From positions 4,090,001 through 4,154,000 of the forward strand of contig NZ_LR134376.1 in assembly GCF_900637545.1 (NCBI RefSeq): a stretch of DNA of 64,000 bases. Reading direction: 5' to 3'. Below, piece by piece: positions 53,118-64,000 of the stretch; the stretch's first letter is position 1, and each line of letters opens with the position of its first letter. Source of the DNA: Aeromonas encheleia (GTDB lineage Bacteria > Pseudomonadota > Gammaproteobacteria > Enterobacterales > Aeromonadaceae). The notes beneath the pieces are model-generated. The model was not told where the DNA came from and made no database searches. It saw only the letters and a list, made by a program, of their open reading frames with translations. The position numbers and the translations under genes are program-made.

Positions 53118-54557
53118 CTAAACCAGGCGCTTACGCTGATTGGATGGCGGGATCAACAAGGATTCACGGTACTTTGCGATCGTGCGTCTCGCCACCATAA
53201 TACCCTGTTCGGCCAGCAAATCCGCGATCTTGCTATCACTAAGCGGTTTGGCAGGGTTCTCTGCCGTCACCAACTTTTTGATCAGGGCGCGAATTGCGGT
53301 CGATGAGCACTCTCCTCCTCCCTCCGTATTGACGTGACTGGAGAAAAAAAACTTCAGTTCAAAGATGCCACGGGGCGTGTGCATGTACTTCTGGGTCGTC
53401 ACCCGTGAGATCGTCGACTCGTGCATCTCCACCGCCTCGGCGATGTCGTTGAGCACCATGGGCTTCATGGCCTCTTCACCGTACTCGAAGAAGCCCTGCT
53501 GCTGTTCGACGATGCAGCTGGCGACCTTGAGCAGGGTGTCGTTACGACTCTCCAGACTCTTGATGAACCACTTGGCTTCCTGCAGGTGAGAGCGGATGAA
53601 CTGGGAGTCCTGACTGGTCTTGGCCTGTCTGGCCATGGCCGCGTAGGTCTCATTGACCCTAATGCGCGGCGCCGAATCCGGATTCAGTTCCACCACCCAC
53701 TTGTAGCCCTTCTTGACCACGGACACATCCGGGATCACATATTGAGACTCGTTCTGGATGATGCCATTGCCTGGCCTTGGCTCCAGCTGCTGGATGAGAT
53801 CCAGCACCTCCTTGAGGTCGCTCTCCTTGAGTTTGGTCTTGCGCGCCAGGGTCCGGTAATCGCGGTTGCCGAGCAAGTCCATGTGCTCATTGATCACCTC
53901 CCTCGCCTCATTGAGCCAGGGCAGATCGGGCGCATACTGGCCGAGCTGGATCAGCAGACACTCCTGTACCGAACGGGCGGCAATGCCGATCGGATCGAAA
54001 TGCTGCACCCGCTTGAGCACGGCTTCGACTTCATCCAGTTCGACTTCTACCTCATCGCTGCTGACTGCAGCCTGAATATCCTCGAGAGAAACGGTCAAAT
54101 AGCCGGATTCGTCGATGGCGTCGATGATGGCGAGGGCAATGGCGGCATCCAGATCGCTGAAGGGGGTCAGTCGCATCTGCCACAGCAGATAGTCCTGCAG
54201 GCTCTCGGTGGTTTCCCCCTGGTAGACGCTGTCCTCCCCATCGTGGATAGGGCCGGCGCTCTGGGCCGTTCCGGCCGAATAGACATCGTCCCAGGTGGTA
54301 TCCACCGGCAGCTCATCTGGCATCTTGTCCTGAGCCATGGCATCGCTGGAATCGAGTTGACTGGCGTCGACCGCCTCTTCCGGGTTGGTCTCCTGCGTCT
54401 CGCTCTCCTCTTGCTCCAGCAAGGGGTTGTTGTCGAGCGCTTGCTGAATTTCCTGCTGGAGTTCCAGCGTGGAGAGCTGGAGCAGACGAATCGCTTGTTG
54501 TAATTGTGGCGTCATGGTCAGGGACTGACCGAGACGCAACTGTAATGTCGGCTTCAT
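53118..54557 (-). CDS. rpoN: RNA polymerase sigma54 factor RpoN
   Basis: 479 residues. Region I ([20 protein letters not shown]), an acidic region II, the core-binding domain, and the C-terminal RpoN box ([12 protein letters not shown]) are all present. It is needed by LafK and so for the lateral flagellum in this same window. It lies downstream of lptB with a 65-base gap. Confidence 0.98.
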   Translation of the reverse strand: MKPTLQLRLGQSLTMTPQLQQAIRLLQLSTLELQQEIQQALDNNPLLEQEESETQETNPEEAVDASQLDSSDAMAQDKMPDELPVDTTWDDVYSAGTAQSAGPIHDGEDSVYQGETTESLQDYLLWQMRLTPFSDLDAAIALAIIDAIDESGYLTVSLEDIQAAVSSDEVEVELDEVEAVLKRVQHFDPIGIAARSVQECLLIQLGQYAPDLPWLNEAREVINEHMDLLGNRDYRTLARKTKLKESDLKEVLDLIQQLEPRPGNGIIQNESQYVIPDVSVVKKGYKWVVELNPDSAPRIRVNETYAAMARQAKTSQDSQFIRSHLQEAKWFIKSLESRNDTLLKVASCIVEQQQGFFEYGEEAMKPMVLNDIAEAVEMHESTISRVTTQKYMHTPRGIFELKFFFSSHVNTEGGGECSSTAIRALIKKLVTAENPAKPLSDSKIADLLAEQGIMVARRTIAKYRESLLIPPSNQRKRLV

Positions 54558-54622
54558 CTACGTCGGGATATCCTTATGTTCAGCGAGGCAGCCACCTAAC
54601 AAAAATGAGGGATGCCCCCTTA

Positions 54623-55348
54623 CTATAGACTGAATTGATCGCCCAAATAGACGCGCTTGACCTGCTCATCGGCGAGGATATCGGCCGGAGCGCCCTCGGC
54701 AATCATCTTGCCATGGCTGACGATATAGGCTTTTTCACACACATCCAGCGTCTCTCGGACGTTGTGATCGGTGATCAGCACACCGAGGCCCCGCTCTTTC
54801 AGGTGCTGGATGATCTTCTTGATGTCTATGACGGAAATAGGATCAACACCTGCAAAGGGTTCATCCAGCAGGATGAATCTCGGCTCTGCCGCCAGGGCGC
54901 GGGCGATCTCGACCCGGCGCCGCTCCCCCCCCGACAGGCTCTGCCCCAGGCTGTCGCGGATGTGGGTGATGTTGAACTCTTCCAGCAGCTGCTCGACCTT
55001 GTCTTCCCGCTCTTCGCGGCTCAAGCCCTTGCGAGTCTGCATGACCCCCATCAGGTTGTCGAACACCGACAGACGGCGGAAGATCGAGGCCTCCTGCGGC
55101 AGATAGCCGATGCCGTTACGGGCTCGGATATGCATGGGCTGCAGGCTGATGTCCTGATCGTCGATGGTGATGAGGCCGGCGTCCCGCTGCACCAGACCCA
55201 CGATCATGTAGAAGGAGGTGGTCTTGCCGGCACCATTGGGGCCGAGCAGCCCCACGATCTGGCCGGTGCCCACTTCCAGACTCACGTCGCTGACCACCAT
55301 GCGGCGCTTGTAGCTCTTCTGCAGGCCGACTGCTTTTAACACTGCCAT
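54623..55348 (-). CDS. lptB: LPS export ABC ATPase LptB
   Basis: 241 residues. Walker A GPNGAGKT (36-43), signature LSGGERRR, Walker [14 protein letters not shown]. It powers LPS extraction from the inner membrane with LptFG. It follows lptA by 10 bases. Confidence 0.97.
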   Translation of the reverse strand: MAVLKAVGLQKSYKRRMVVSDVSLEVGTGQIVGLLGPNGAGKTTSFYMIVGLVQRDAGLITIDDQDISLQPMHIRARNGIGYLPQEASIFRRLSVFDNLMGVMQTRKGLSREEREDKVEQLLEEFNITHIRDSLGQSLSGGERRRVEIARALAAEPRFILLDEPFAGVDPISVIDIKKIIQHLKERGLGVLITDHNVRETLDVCEKAYIVSHGKMIAEGAPADILADEQVKRVYLGDQFSL

Positions 55349-55358
55349 GGCTCGTTTC

Positions 55359-55877
55359 CTACTTCTTCTGATCGGCGGGCTTGTCGAAGTTTTCTACCTG
55401 CTCTGGCAGGAACACCGTCTTGACGCGCTGAGTGGGGCCCTTGCTCTCGGCGATCATCTTCTGCTTGACGATGTCGTAGCGGATGAGGTCGCCGGTGACC
55501 TGACTGTCTTCCTGTTTGAGCTGGCCGTTGCCGGTGATGGTGACCAACCGGTTCTTCAGCTCGTAGCGGATGCTGTTGCCGTGGGCATTGACCGGCTTGC
55601 CGTTGTCCAGGATCTGGAAGAAGGTGGCCGGGTTGCCATAGGCGGTCATCACCTCGGCGCCTTTATCGCCGGAGCGGATCACCACCACCTTGTCGGCCTT
55701 AATCTTGATGGTGCCCTGAGTGATGATCACATCATCGCTGAAGGTGATGCGATTGTCCTGCATCTCGGCCACTTGCTTGACCGCGTCCACATAGACCTTC
55801 TCGGCAAAGTCAGACTCTTTGGCATTCGCCGCACCGCACAACAGCAGGGCGGCGAGGGCCAGATTAACGTTTTTCAT
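55359..55877 (-). CDS. lptA: LPS transport periplasmic bridge protein LptA
   Basis: 172 residues from the ATG at 55877; five extra codons upstream are possible. Signal peptide ([13 protein letters not shown]) and OstA-like beta-jellyroll ([20 protein letters not shown]). It forms the bridge between LptC and LptD. It overlaps lptC by 14 bases. Confidence 0.95.
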   Translation of the reverse strand: MKNVNLALAALLLCGAANAKESDFAEKVYVDAVKQVAEMQDNRITFSDDVIITQGTIKIKADKVVVIRSGDKGAEVMTAYGNPATFFQILDNGKPVNAHGNSIRYELKNRLVTITGNGQLKQEDSQVTGDLIRYDIVKQKMIAESKGPTQRVKTVFLPEQVENFDKPADQKK

Positions 55878-56424
55878 TGAAATAAGTGGCATGGCCTTTA
55901 TCCAGTAATTCGAAATATTTACGATCCAGGTGACCCCTCAGGCCAACCCCCTCGGTCTGGAATTCCTGACCCACTATGCGGATGTGCTGATTGCTTCTCA
56001 CGTCCTGAGTCACCAGGTCCAGCTCCAGATAGGGGGTATCCAGGGTGGAGATGAAGGACGCAGGCAGCAGGCCGTCCAGATGCACCTTGTCGCGCAGGAT
56101 CACGTTGTCGTCGGTGTTGAGCACCCCGGTCTCGGCCGTGACCTTCCACTCGGCCTCGCCCTGCTCATCGAACATGTAGACCACCGGCTTCTCGAAGGTC
56201 GCCTGCTCGAGGATCTGGAAATACTCGGCAAACTCCGACTCCAGCCGCTCGGTCCGCTTGCCCTGTTCGTTGAAGCGGGTCGTGATCAGATTCTTGGCGG
56301 TGAAGTCAGGTTGATAATTCTCCACCTTGGTGACCGGCTCGGGGGCCAGCTCGATCTCGCCAAACTGCCAGGCCCCCAGCGCCACCAGAAACAGCAGGGC
56401 AAACAGCAGCGTCTGTCTGTTCAT
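55864..56424 (-). CDS. lptC: LPS transport membrane-anchored protein LptC
   Basis: 186 residues from the ATG at 56424, coupled to the kdsC stop by ATGA. One N-terminal anchor (LLFALLFLVALGAWQF), then the LptC jellyroll (FTAKNLITTRFNEQGKRTER). It hands LPS to LptA. Confidence 0.95.
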   Translation of the reverse strand: MNRQTLLFALLFLVALGAWQFGEIELAPEPVTKVENYQPDFTAKNLITTRFNEQGKRTERLESEFAEYFQILEQATFEKPVVYMFDEQGEAEWKVTAETGVLNTDDNVILRDKVHLDGLLPASFISTLDTPYLELDLVTQDVRSNQHIRIVGQEFQTEGVGLRGHLDRKYFELLDKGHATYFNEKR

Positions 56425-56975
56425 CGTGAGGCCTCGGGCTGGTAGTCGCCCAGCCCTTGCGCCTGCAGGATGAGGTCGCACACCTCGCGTACCGCGCCGA
56501 CGCCCCCTCCCAGCCGGGTCACCAGATCCGCCTTTGCCAGCACCAGCGGATGGGCATCCGCCACCGCGATGCCGAGGCCGCAGGCCTGCATCACCGGCAG
56601 ATCTATGGTGTCATCCCCCATGTAGGCCGCCTGCGACGCCTCTAGACCGAGCTTGGTCAACAATGCCTCGAAGTGGGGCAGCTTCTGATCCGCCCCTTGC
56701 ACCAGGTGCTGCACTCCCAGGCCGCGCATCCGATCGCTGACGATGCGGGAGTTGCGCCCGGTGATGATGGCGATCTCCAGCCCGGCATTGAGCAGGGCAC
56801 GCATGCCTGCCCCGTCGCGGGTGCAGAATGTCTTCAGTTCTTCGCCGTTATTGCCCATGTAGATGAAGCCATTGGAAAGCACCCCATCCACATCGCACAC
56901 CAGCAGGCGGATCTGCGCCGCCTTGTCGTACTGGCCGCGCGTCACCGGACCATAGAGGGTCGGTACGTCTTGCAT
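56421..56975 (-). CDS. kdsC: KDO-8-phosphate phosphatase KdsC
   Basis: 184 residues from the ATG at 56975 (ATGA overlap with kdsD). HAD motif DVDGVLSNG, then ITGRNS and MGDDTIDLPVM. It makes KDO for the LPS inner core. Confidence 0.96.
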   Translation of the reverse strand: MQDVPTLYGPVTRGQYDKAAQIRLLVCDVDGVLSNGFIYMGNNGEELKTFCTRDGAGMRALLNAGLEIAIITGRNSRIVSDRMRGLGVQHLVQGADQKLPHFEALLTKLGLEASQAAYMGDDTIDLPVMQACGLGIAVADAHPLVLAKADLVTRLGGGVGAVREVCDLILQAQGLGDYQPEASR

Positions 56976-57970
56976 CAAATCACCCCGGCTTTCAGCAGGT
57001 CGTGCATGTTGAAGGCACCCAGTGGCCGCCTTGCTTCATCCACCACCAGCAATCCGTTAATCTTCCTGGTTTCCATCAGTTTGACGGCCTCGGCCGCCAT
57101 CATCTCAGGCCCTACGGTAACACAGTTGGCCGTCATTACCTTGGCGATCGGGGTGTGATGGATGTCCACCTGCAGATCCAGGATCCGGCGCAGGTCACCA
57201 TCGGTGAACAGGCCGGCCAGCAGCCCCTGCGTGTCCACGACTGCCGTCATGCCCAGGCCTTTGCGGCTCACTTCCAACAGCGCCTGGCTGATGGTGGCAT
57301 CTATCCCTACCTGGGGCAACAGCTCGCCGCGATGCATCAGATCGCCCACCCGCAGCAGCAGTCGCTTGCCGAGCGAACCGCCCGGGTGAGAGAGCGCGAA
57401 GTCATCGGCGGTGAAGCCACGGGCCTCCAGCAGGGCCACGGCCAGCGCATCCCCCATCACCAGGGTCGCAGTGGTGCTGGAGGTCGGTGCCAGACCGAGC
57501 GGGCAGGCCTCCTTGTCGACCTTGATGCACAGATGCACATTGGCCTCCTTGGCCATGGTCGAGGCAGGGTTGCCGGTCATGCAGATGAGCGGGATGCCCC
57601 GGCGCTTGAGCACCGGCAGCAGGGCCAGGATCTCGTCGCTCTCGCCGGAGTTGGAGATGGCGATGATGAGGTCGCCGGCGGAGATCATCCCCAGATCCCC
57701 GTGGCTGGCCTCGCCAGGGTGCAGGAAGAAGGCTGGCGTGCCGGTGCTGGCCAGGGTCGCGGCGATCTTGTTGCCGACATGGCCAGACTTGCCCATGCCG
57801 GTGACCACTATCTTGCCGGCGCAGCGCAGCACCATCTCGCAGGCCCGAACGAAGGTCTCGTCGAGGTACTGGTAGAGGCCATCAATCGCTTGCTTTTCAA
57901 TGTCCAGCACCGCACGGGCACTGCGACGAAAATCGAACAGTTCAGACACTTTTTCAGGCTTTACAGACAT
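56975..57970 (-). CDS. kdsD: Arabinose-5-phosphate isomerase KdsD
   Basis: 331 residues: SIS domain (VVTGMGKSGHVGNKIAATLA; IAISNSGESDEI) and two CBS domains at the end. It makes the arabinose-5-phosphate used for KDO. It is the first gene of the kdsD-npr run; a perfect -10 TATAAT lies at 58005-58010 upstream. Confidence 0.96.
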   Translation of the reverse strand: MSVKPEKVSELFDFRRSARAVLDIEKQAIDGLYQYLDETFVRACEMVLRCAGKIVVTGMGKSGHVGNKIAATLASTGTPAFFLHPGEASHGDLGMISAGDLIIAISNSGESDEILALLPVLKRRGIPLICMTGNPASTMAKEANVHLCIKVDKEACPLGLAPTSSTTATLVMGDALAVALLEARGFTADDFALSHPGGSLGKRLLLRVGDLMHRGELLPQVGIDATISQALLEVSRKGLGMTAVVDTQGLLAGLFTDGDLRRILDLQVDIHHTPIAKVMTANCVTVGPEMMAAEAVKLMETRKINGLLVVDEARRPLGAFNMHDLLKAGVI

Positions 57971-58004
57971 AAAGACACAGCTCCGGGCCGAAATTTGCTG
58001 CGGG

Positions 58005-58010
58005 ATTATA
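58005..58010 (-). promoter_or_regulatory. -10 element for kdsD
   Basis: Minus strand TATAAT, about 35 bases before the kdsD ATG. No good -35 lies 17 bases upstream. The gap 57971-58176 also has to hold the mlaF promoter, which I could not fix. Confidence 0.5.
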
Positions 58011-58176
58011 AAAAAGTCTGCCGAGATAAGCGAATCGGATGCGGGACCTCATCCTGCTGATGCAAGTTGTTACATAAAACTGTCGTGCATTTGGGGGGGA
58101 AGCACGCTCAATAGTTGTTCCTTGCTGTTGCTTAGACCTAGACTAGCCCATAAAATTCGCTCTTCTTTTATACCGG

Positions 58177-58977
58177 ATGGACAATTGTTTGAACAATGAC
58201 CTGATCACCATCTCCGAGCTGACCTTCAGTCACGGGGATCGGTTGCTGTACGACAGGATCAACCTGACCATTCCCCGTGGCAAGGTCACCGCAGTCATGG
58301 GGCCAAGCGGGATCGGCAAGACCACCTTGCTGCGCCTGATCGGTGGCCAGCTGAAACCTGAATCGGGTCATATCCTGTTTGATGGAGAAGACATTCCCAC
58401 CCTCTCCCGCTCCCGCCTGTATGAAGTCCGCAAACGGATGAGCATGCTGTTCCAGAGCGGTGCCCTGTTCACCGGCATGACCGTCTTCGACAACGTGGCC
58501 TTCCCGCTGCGGGAGCACTCCGGCCTGCCGGAGGAGCTGATCCACACCATCGTCATGATGAAGCTGCAGGCCGTCGGGCTGCGTGGCGCGGCCAGACTGA
58601 TGCCGTCCGAGCTCTCCGGCGGCATGGCCAGGCGCGCCGCGCTGGCCAGATCCATCGCGCTGGATCCGGATCTCATCATGTATGACGAGCCCTTCGTCGG
58701 TCAGGATCCCATCACCATGGCGGTGCTGGTGAAGCTCATCAAGGAACTCAACAGTGCCCTTGGTATTACCTCCGTCATCGTCACCCACGATGTGAAGGAG
58801 GTGCTGAGCATCGCCGATTACGCCTACATCATCGCCAACCGCAAGGTGGTGGCGCACGGCACCCCGGATCAGCTGCGCGAGGAGCACAATCCGGAAGTCG
58901 AACAATTCCTGCAAGGATTGCCAGACGGTCCTGTTCCGTTTCATTTTCCGGCAGGCGATCTGCTACAGGATCTGTGA
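58177..58977 (+). CDS. mlaF: Phospholipid transport ABC ATPase MlaF
   Basis: 266 residues. Walker A GPSGIGKT (42-49), signature LSGGMARR, Walker [14 protein letters not shown]. It drives retrograde phospholipid transport that keeps the outer membrane asymmetric. It is divergent from kdsD; E. coli has yrbG between them, absent here. It overlaps mlaE by one base. Confidence 0.96.
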   Translation: MDNCLNNDLITISELTFSHGDRLLYDRINLTIPRGKVTAVMGPSGIGKTTLLRLIGGQLKPESGHILFDGEDIPTLSRSRLYEVRKRMSMLFQSGALFTGMTVFDNVAFPLREHSGLPEELIHTIVMMKLQAVGLRGAARLMPSELSGGMARRAALARSIALDPDLIMYDEPFVGQDPITMAVLVKLIKELNSALGITSVIVTHDVKEVLSIADYAYIIANRKVVAHGTPDQLREEHNPEVEQFLQGLPDGPVPFHFPAGDLLQDL

Positions 58978-59756
58978 TGTTGATAAGCCAAGTAAGCAAG
59001 TTGGGTCGGGTTGGGGTGCGTTTCATCAACGCCATCGGCCGCGCCACCATCATGCTGTTTCACGCGCTGGCGGGCCGCCCCCAGCCACGCAAGCACTTCC
59101 CCCTGCTGATGCAGCAGCTCTATGTGGTAGGGGTACAATCGGTCGCCATCATCCTGGTGTCGGGTCTGTTCATCGGCATGGTGCTCTCCCTGCAGGGCTA
59201 TAACGTGCTGAAGGATTTCGGTGCCGAGCAGAGCCTGGGGCCGCTGGTCTCCCTCTCCCTGCTGCGGGAGCTGGGACCGGTCGTCACCGCCCTGCTGTTT
59301 GCCGGCCGGGCGGGCTCCGCCCTGACCGCCGAAATCGGGCTGATGAAGGCCACCGAGCAGCTCTCCAGCCTGGAGATGATGGCGGTGGATCCGCTGCGCC
59401 GGGTGGTGGCCCCCCGTTTCTGGGCCGGGGTCATCAGCATGCCGCTGCTGGCCTTCATGTTCAGCCTGATCGGCATCTTCGGTGGCAAGCTGGTCGGCGT
59501 CGATTGGCTGGGGGTGGACGAGGGCAGCTTCTGGTCTGCCATGCAGGCCTCCGTCGATTGGCAGGATGACATCATGCAAGGGGCCATCAAGAGTCTGATC
59601 TTCGCCCTGGTGGTCACCTGGATTGCGCTCTTTAATGGCTATGATGCCAAGCCGACCTCGGCCGGGATCAGTCAGGCGACGACCCGGACCGTGGTCCACT
59701 CGTCCCTGGCCGTGCTCGGTCTGGATTTTATACTCACCGCAATCATGTTTGGATAA
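58977..59756 (+). CDS. mlaE: Phospholipid transport permease MlaE
   Basis: 259 residues with about five membrane segments. [20 protein letters not shown] and the [20 protein letters not shown] segment are MlaE signatures. It forms the MlaFEDB inner-membrane complex. Confidence 0.96.
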   Translation: MLISQVSKLGRVGVRFINAIGRATIMLFHALAGRPQPRKHFPLLMQQLYVVGVQSVAIILVSGLFIGMVLSLQGYNVLKDFGAEQSLGPLVSLSLLRELGPVVTALLFAGRAGSALTAEIGLMKATEQLSSLEMMAVDPLRRVVAPRFWAGVISMPLLAFMFSLIGIFGGKLVGVDWLGVDEGSFWSAMQASVDWQDDIMQGAIKSLIFALVVTWIALFNGYDAKPTSAGISQATTRTVVHSSLAVLGLDFILTAIMFG

Positions 59757-59763
59757 GGTAAAG

Positions 59764-60255
59764 ATGAAGTTCAGCAAAGTAGAATTCCTGGTCGGCGCCT
59801 TCATGCTGGCCGGCATCGCGGCCATTCTGGTATTGGCATTGCAAGTTGCCGGTTTGAGCTTCAAACCGGAAGGAGAAACCTATACCCTGCGCGCCCATTT
59901 CGATAATATCGGCGGCCTGAAAGTCCGCTCACCGGTCAAGGTCGGTGGTGTGGTCGTCGGTCGGGTCAGTGACATCGCCCTGGATGCCAAGAGCCTGGTG
60001 CCAGTGGTCTCCTTGCAGATGCAAAAGAGCGCCGGCGAGTTTTCCGAGACCAGCACCCTCTCCATCCTGACCTCGGGTCTGCTCGGCGAGCAGTATGTCG
60101 GCCTGGCGCCCGGCTTCACCGACGAGGAGATGGGCACCAACATGCTCAAGGATGGTGACATGATCGAAGACACTAAATCGGCCATAGTACTGGAGGATCT
60201 GATTGGCAAGTTCCTCTACAGTCAGTCTGCCGACAACAAAGCTGCCAGCAAGTAA
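59764..60255 (+). CDS. mlaD: Phospholipid-binding MCE protein MlaD
   Basis: 163 residues from the ATG at 59764. One membrane anchor (FMLAGIAAILVLALQVAG), then a single MCE domain (FDNIGGLKVRSPVKVGGVVV). It forms a hexameric ring in the periplasm. Confidence 0.96.
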   Translation: MKFSKVEFLVGAFMLAGIAAILVLALQVAGLSFKPEGETYTLRAHFDNIGGLKVRSPVKVGGVVVGRVSDIALDAKSLVPVVSLQMQKSAGEFSETSTLSILTSGLLGEQYVGLAPGFTDEEMGTNMLKDGDMIEDTKSAIVLEDLIGKFLYSQSADNKAASK

Positions 60256-60264
60256 GGAGTAACC

Positions 60265-60900
60265 ATGTTCAAGAAAATTGCCCTGCTGCTGGGTCTGATG
60301 ACCAGCATGCTGTTTGCCGTGACTGCCCAGGCAGGAGCCAGCGCCGCGGATCCCTATGCCCTGGTGGATCAGGCTGCCCAGCAGACCTTCGCCCGCCTCA
60401 AGGCAGATCAGTCCCAGGTGAAGAGCAACCCGGACCACCTGCGGGTGATCATCCGCGAAGAGCTGTTGCCTTACGTGGACAACCGCTTCGCCGCCTACAA
60501 GGTGCTTGGCAACCAGATCAAGGAGACCACTCCCGCCCAGCGTGATGCCTTCGTCGAGGTGTTCACCGAGTACATGGTGAGCTCCTATGCCGATGCCCTT
60601 GCCCACTTCGACAAGCAGACCGTCCAGGTCCAGCCGGGCAAGACACCGACCGACAGCAACATCACCGCCGTCAACGTCAGCGTGAAAGAGACCGGCAAGC
60701 CGGACATCTTCCTCGAGTTCAAGCTGCGCAAGAACAACAAGACCGGCGAGTGGAAGGCCTTCGACATGGTCGCCGAAGGGATCAGCCTGCTCTCCGCCAA
60801 GCAGAGCGAGCTCGGTGGCCTCATTCGCCAGAATGGCATCGATGCGGTGATCGCCCAGTTGCGCGAACACAACGCCAAGCCGCTGGTCCTCAAGTCATGA
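60265..60900 (+). CDS. mlaC: Periplasmic phospholipid carrier MlaC
   Basis: 211 residues: signal peptide (cleavage after TAQAG) and a Tol-Tol-Ttg2/MlaC fold (YVDNRFAAYKVLGNQIKETT). It carries lipid between MlaA and MlaD. It overlaps mlaB by 4 bases. Confidence 0.95.
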   Translation: MFKKIALLLGLMTSMLFAVTAQAGASAADPYALVDQAAQQTFARLKADQSQVKSNPDHLRVIIREELLPYVDNRFAAYKVLGNQIKETTPAQRDAFVEVFTEYMVSSYADALAHFDKQTVQVQPGKTPTDSNITAVNVSVKETGKPDIFLEFKLRKNNKTGEWKAFDMVAEGISLLSAKQSELGGLIRQNGIDAVIAQLREHNAKPLVLKS

Positions 60901-61169
60901 CCCTGACGGGTGAGCTGCAGGCACCACAGGTCAACGCCTTGTGGCAGCGCCGGGAGGAGTGGTGGCAAGATGATGCGCTCGAGCTGAGCGGCGTCACCAC
61001 CCTGGACTCCGCCGGGCTGGCCCTGCTGGTCAAGTGGGCCAAGGCCACCCTCGCAAGAGGCGCCACACCACAACTGGTGGGCGCCTCCCGTGATTTCCAT
61101 ACCTTGGCCAACCTGTACGGGGTGGCCAATTTGTTTCAATCAACCCCGCCCAACACTGAGGACGCATAA
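60897..61169 (+). CDS. mlaB: STAS-domain subunit MlaB
   Basis: 90 residues from the ATG at 60897, overlapping mlaC. STAS fold with the conserved [19 protein letters not shown]. It stabilises MlaF. Confidence 0.93.
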   Translation: MTLTGELQAPQVNALWQRREEWWQDDALELSGVTTLDSAGLALLVKWAKATLARGATPQLVGASRDFHTLANLYGVANLFQSTPPNTEDA

Positions 61170-61426
61170 TGCAAGTCTCTGAAATTGAAGCGATACTCCT
61201 TGAGGCCTTGCCATTGTCCGAAGTCCATGTCAAAGGCGACGGCAGTCACTATCAGGTGATAGCCGTCGGCGACATGTTTGACGGTATGAGCCGGGTCAAG
61301 AAACAGCAGGCCATCTACGCTCCGCTGATGGACAAGATCGCCAGCAACGCCATCCACGCACTCTCCATCAAGGCGTTTACCGATGCCGAATGGAAGCGCG
61401 AACGTAAATTCCTATTGCCCTCCTGA
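61169..61426 (+). CDS. ibaG: BolA-family protein IbaG
   Basis: 85 residues, BolA fold ([36 protein letters not shown]). It binds [2Fe-2S] with monothiol glutaredoxins in relatives. It sits between mlaB and murA as in E. coli. Confidence 0.95.
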   Translation: MQVSEIEAILLEALPLSEVHVKGDGSHYQVIAVGDMFDGMSRVKKQQAIYAPLMDKIASNAIHALSIKAFTDAEWKRERKFLLPS

Positions 61427-61442
61427 TTTGGTATCTAAGTAA

Positions 61443-62699
<1,257 letters not shown>

Positions 62700-62713
62700 T
62701 TTATCAGTCCACT

Positions 62714-62749
62714 AAAAAGGCCCCCTCGCCAACGCGAGGGGGCCTTTTT
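62714..62749. terminator. Terminator between murA and pmbA
   Basis: AAAAAGGCCCCCTCGC and GCGAGGGGGCCTTTTT, a 16-bp perfect stem usable from both strands. Confidence 0.95.
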
Positions 62750-62779
62750 CATGCCGCCAGTTCAGGAAAGCGAGGGGGA

Positions 62780-64000
62780 TCAGTGACCCGCCAGCTTCAT
62801 CTGCTCGACCAGTACCGAGCCGGTCTTGAGGCTGGAGCGTTCGTCCTCGTCCGTCCCGACCGCCACCAGGGTGCGGAACATGTCCGCGAGGTTGCCGGCG
62901 ATGGTGATCTCCTCCACCGGGTAGGCGATCTCGCCGTTCTCCACCCAGAAGCCGGCGGCGCCACGGGAGTAGTCGCCGTTGACTATATTGACCCCCTGCC
63001 CCATCAGCTCGGTCACCAGCAAGCCGGTGCCCATCTCCCTGAGCATGCCCTGGAAGTCCTGGCCGGTGTTCGAGACCTGCCAGTTGTGGATGCCACCGGC
63101 ATGGCCGGTGCTGGTCAGCCCCAGCTTGCGCGCCGAGTAGGAGGTGAGCAGCCAACTCATCAGGCGACCGTCACGGATGATATCCATGTCGCGGGTACGC
63201 ACCCCCTCACCGTCGAACGGGCTGCTGGCCAGCCCGCCCCGCAGGTGGGGGAACTCCTGGATGCGGAGCCAGTCTGGCAGGATCTGCTCGCCCAGCTTGT
63301 CCAGCAGGAAGCTCGACTTGCGATAAAGGTTGCCGCCGCTGATGGCCATCACCAGATGGCCCCACAGGCCGGCGGCGGTGTCCGGGTGAAACAGCACCGG
63401 GGCGTGGCGGGTGGAGATCTTGCGGGCACCGAGACGGGATACGGTGCGCTCCACCGCCTCGTCGGCGATGCGCTGCGGGCTCCAGAGTCCGGCCAGATCC
63501 CGGCTGGAGGAATAGCCATAGTCCCGCTGCATGTCGCCATCCTGCTCACCGATCAGCACACAGCTCAGCGAGTTGCGTGACGCCGCATAGCCTTTGACGA
63601 AGCCGTGGCTGTTGCCGTAGACCTTGACCCCCAGATGACTGGAGAAGCTGCCGCCGTCGGAATGCTTGATGCGGGCATCGCGACCCAGCGCCAGCCGTTC
63701 GCACTCGATGGCCAGCTCGATGCCACGCTGGGGATCCAGCTCTATGGGATGGCACAGCTGCAGATCGGGGGCATCCCAGGCCAGCAGCTCGGCATCCGCC
63801 AGGCCGGCACAGTCATCCGGTGAGGTGTGGCGGGCGATCTCCATGGCCGCCTCGACGGCGGCACGGATGGCTGACTTGCTCAGATCCGTGGTCGAAGACG
63901 ACCCCTTGCAGCCATCGCGGTAGACGGCGATGCCGAGCGCCCCATCCTTGTTGAACTCGATGCTTTCCAGCTCACAGCCCCGGGTGTTCACCGACAGCCC
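62780..64000 (-). CDS. pmbA: Metalloprotease subunit PmbA (TldE), start outside window
   Basis: At least 406 residues; the frame runs past the right edge and the GTG at 63991 is internal, because the preceding codons (GLSV) fit the family. Typical stretches are [39 protein letters not shown] and [13 protein letters not shown]. PmbA with TldD degrades unfolded peptides and matures some modified peptides. It converges on murA. Confidence 0.95.
   Translation of the reverse strand, partial: GLSVNTRGCELESIEFNKDGALGIAVYRDGCKGSSSTTDLSKSAIRAAVEAAMEIARHTSPDDCAGLADAELLAWDAPDLQLCHPIELDPQRGIELAIECERLALGRDARIKHSDGGSFSSHLGVKVYGNSHGFVKGYAASRNSLSCVLIGEQDGDMQRDYGYSSSRDLAGLWSPQRIADEAVERTVSRLGARKISTRHAPVLFHPDTAAGLWGHLVMAISGGNLYRKSSFLLDKLGEQILPDWLRIQEFPHLRGGLASSPFDGEGVRTRDMDIIRDGRLMSWLLTSYSARKLGLTSTGHAGGIHNWQVSNTGQDFQGMLREMGTGLLVTELMGQGVNIVNGDYSRGAAGFWVENGEIAYPVEEITIAGNLADMFRTLVAVGTDEDERSSLKTGSVLVEQMKLAGH

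Overview
The window comes from a gammaproteobacterium, very probably Aeromonas. The evidence is a complete lateral-flagellum (laf) type cluster joined to typical gammaproteobacterial housekeeping blocks (rsmI-lpoA-yraN-diaA-dolP, sspAB, petABC, rplM-rpsI, zapE/zapG-degQ-degS, npr-rapZ-ptsN-hpf-rpoN-lptBAC-kdsCD, mlaFEDCB-ibaG-murA). GC is high. Two tandem lateral flagellins next to a flagellin lysine methylase resemble what I recall for A. caviae, but the species cannot be fixed from sequence reading alone.

1-28782: lateral (swarming-type) flagellum cluster. From right to left on the minus strand: switch and export genes fliM-fliN-fliP-fliQ-fliR-flhB-flhA; an AT-rich gap; the sigma54 activator lafK with fliE-F-G-H-I-J; the rod/hook operon flgB-C-D-E-F-G-H-I-J-K-L plus lafW; the flagellins lafA2 and lafA1; and the start of the cap gene lafB (fliD), cut by the window edge. 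On the plus strand are flgA-flgM-flgN, which converge on fliJ, and the methylase fliB. A sigma54-like promoter sits in the short flgB/flgA gap and a sigma28-like one before lafA2. This fits the hierarchy LafK/sigma54, then hook-basal body, then FlgM/sigma28, then filament. FliM lacks a CheY-binding N-terminus, FlgJ lacks a muramidase domain, and no fliO or chemotaxis gene is present.

28783-43312: core genome. RNase P RNA (rnpB) marks the edge of the flagellar block. It is followed by rsmI, lpoA-yraN-diaA-dolP (outer-membrane and division-linked functions), sspA-sspB, petA-petB-petC (cytochrome bc1), rplM-rpsI, zapE, zapG, and the periplasmic proteases degQ (with a sigmaE-like promoter) and degS.

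43313-51142: accessory catabolic operon, the least understood part of the window. A 290-base control region with a near-consensus CRP site precedes a stand-alone PRD-like protein, an SFCGS glycine-rich protein, three proteins of the DUF4312/DUF4311/DUF4310 type (two multi-spanning membrane proteins), an amidohydrolase, a DgaE-like PLP enzyme, a DgaF-like KDGP aldolase and a multidomain PRD/EIIB/EIIA regulator. It looks like an uptake and breakdown route for an N-acylated amino-sugar acid, with an uncharacterised transporter that may be linked to the PTS.

51161-64000: core genome again. The PTS-Ntr/rpoN/lpt/kds block runs on the minus strand, diverging from mlaFEDCB-ibaG-murA on the plus strand. 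The window ends inside pmbA (tldE). I saw no insertion sequences, tRNAs, CRISPR arrays or prophage genes.
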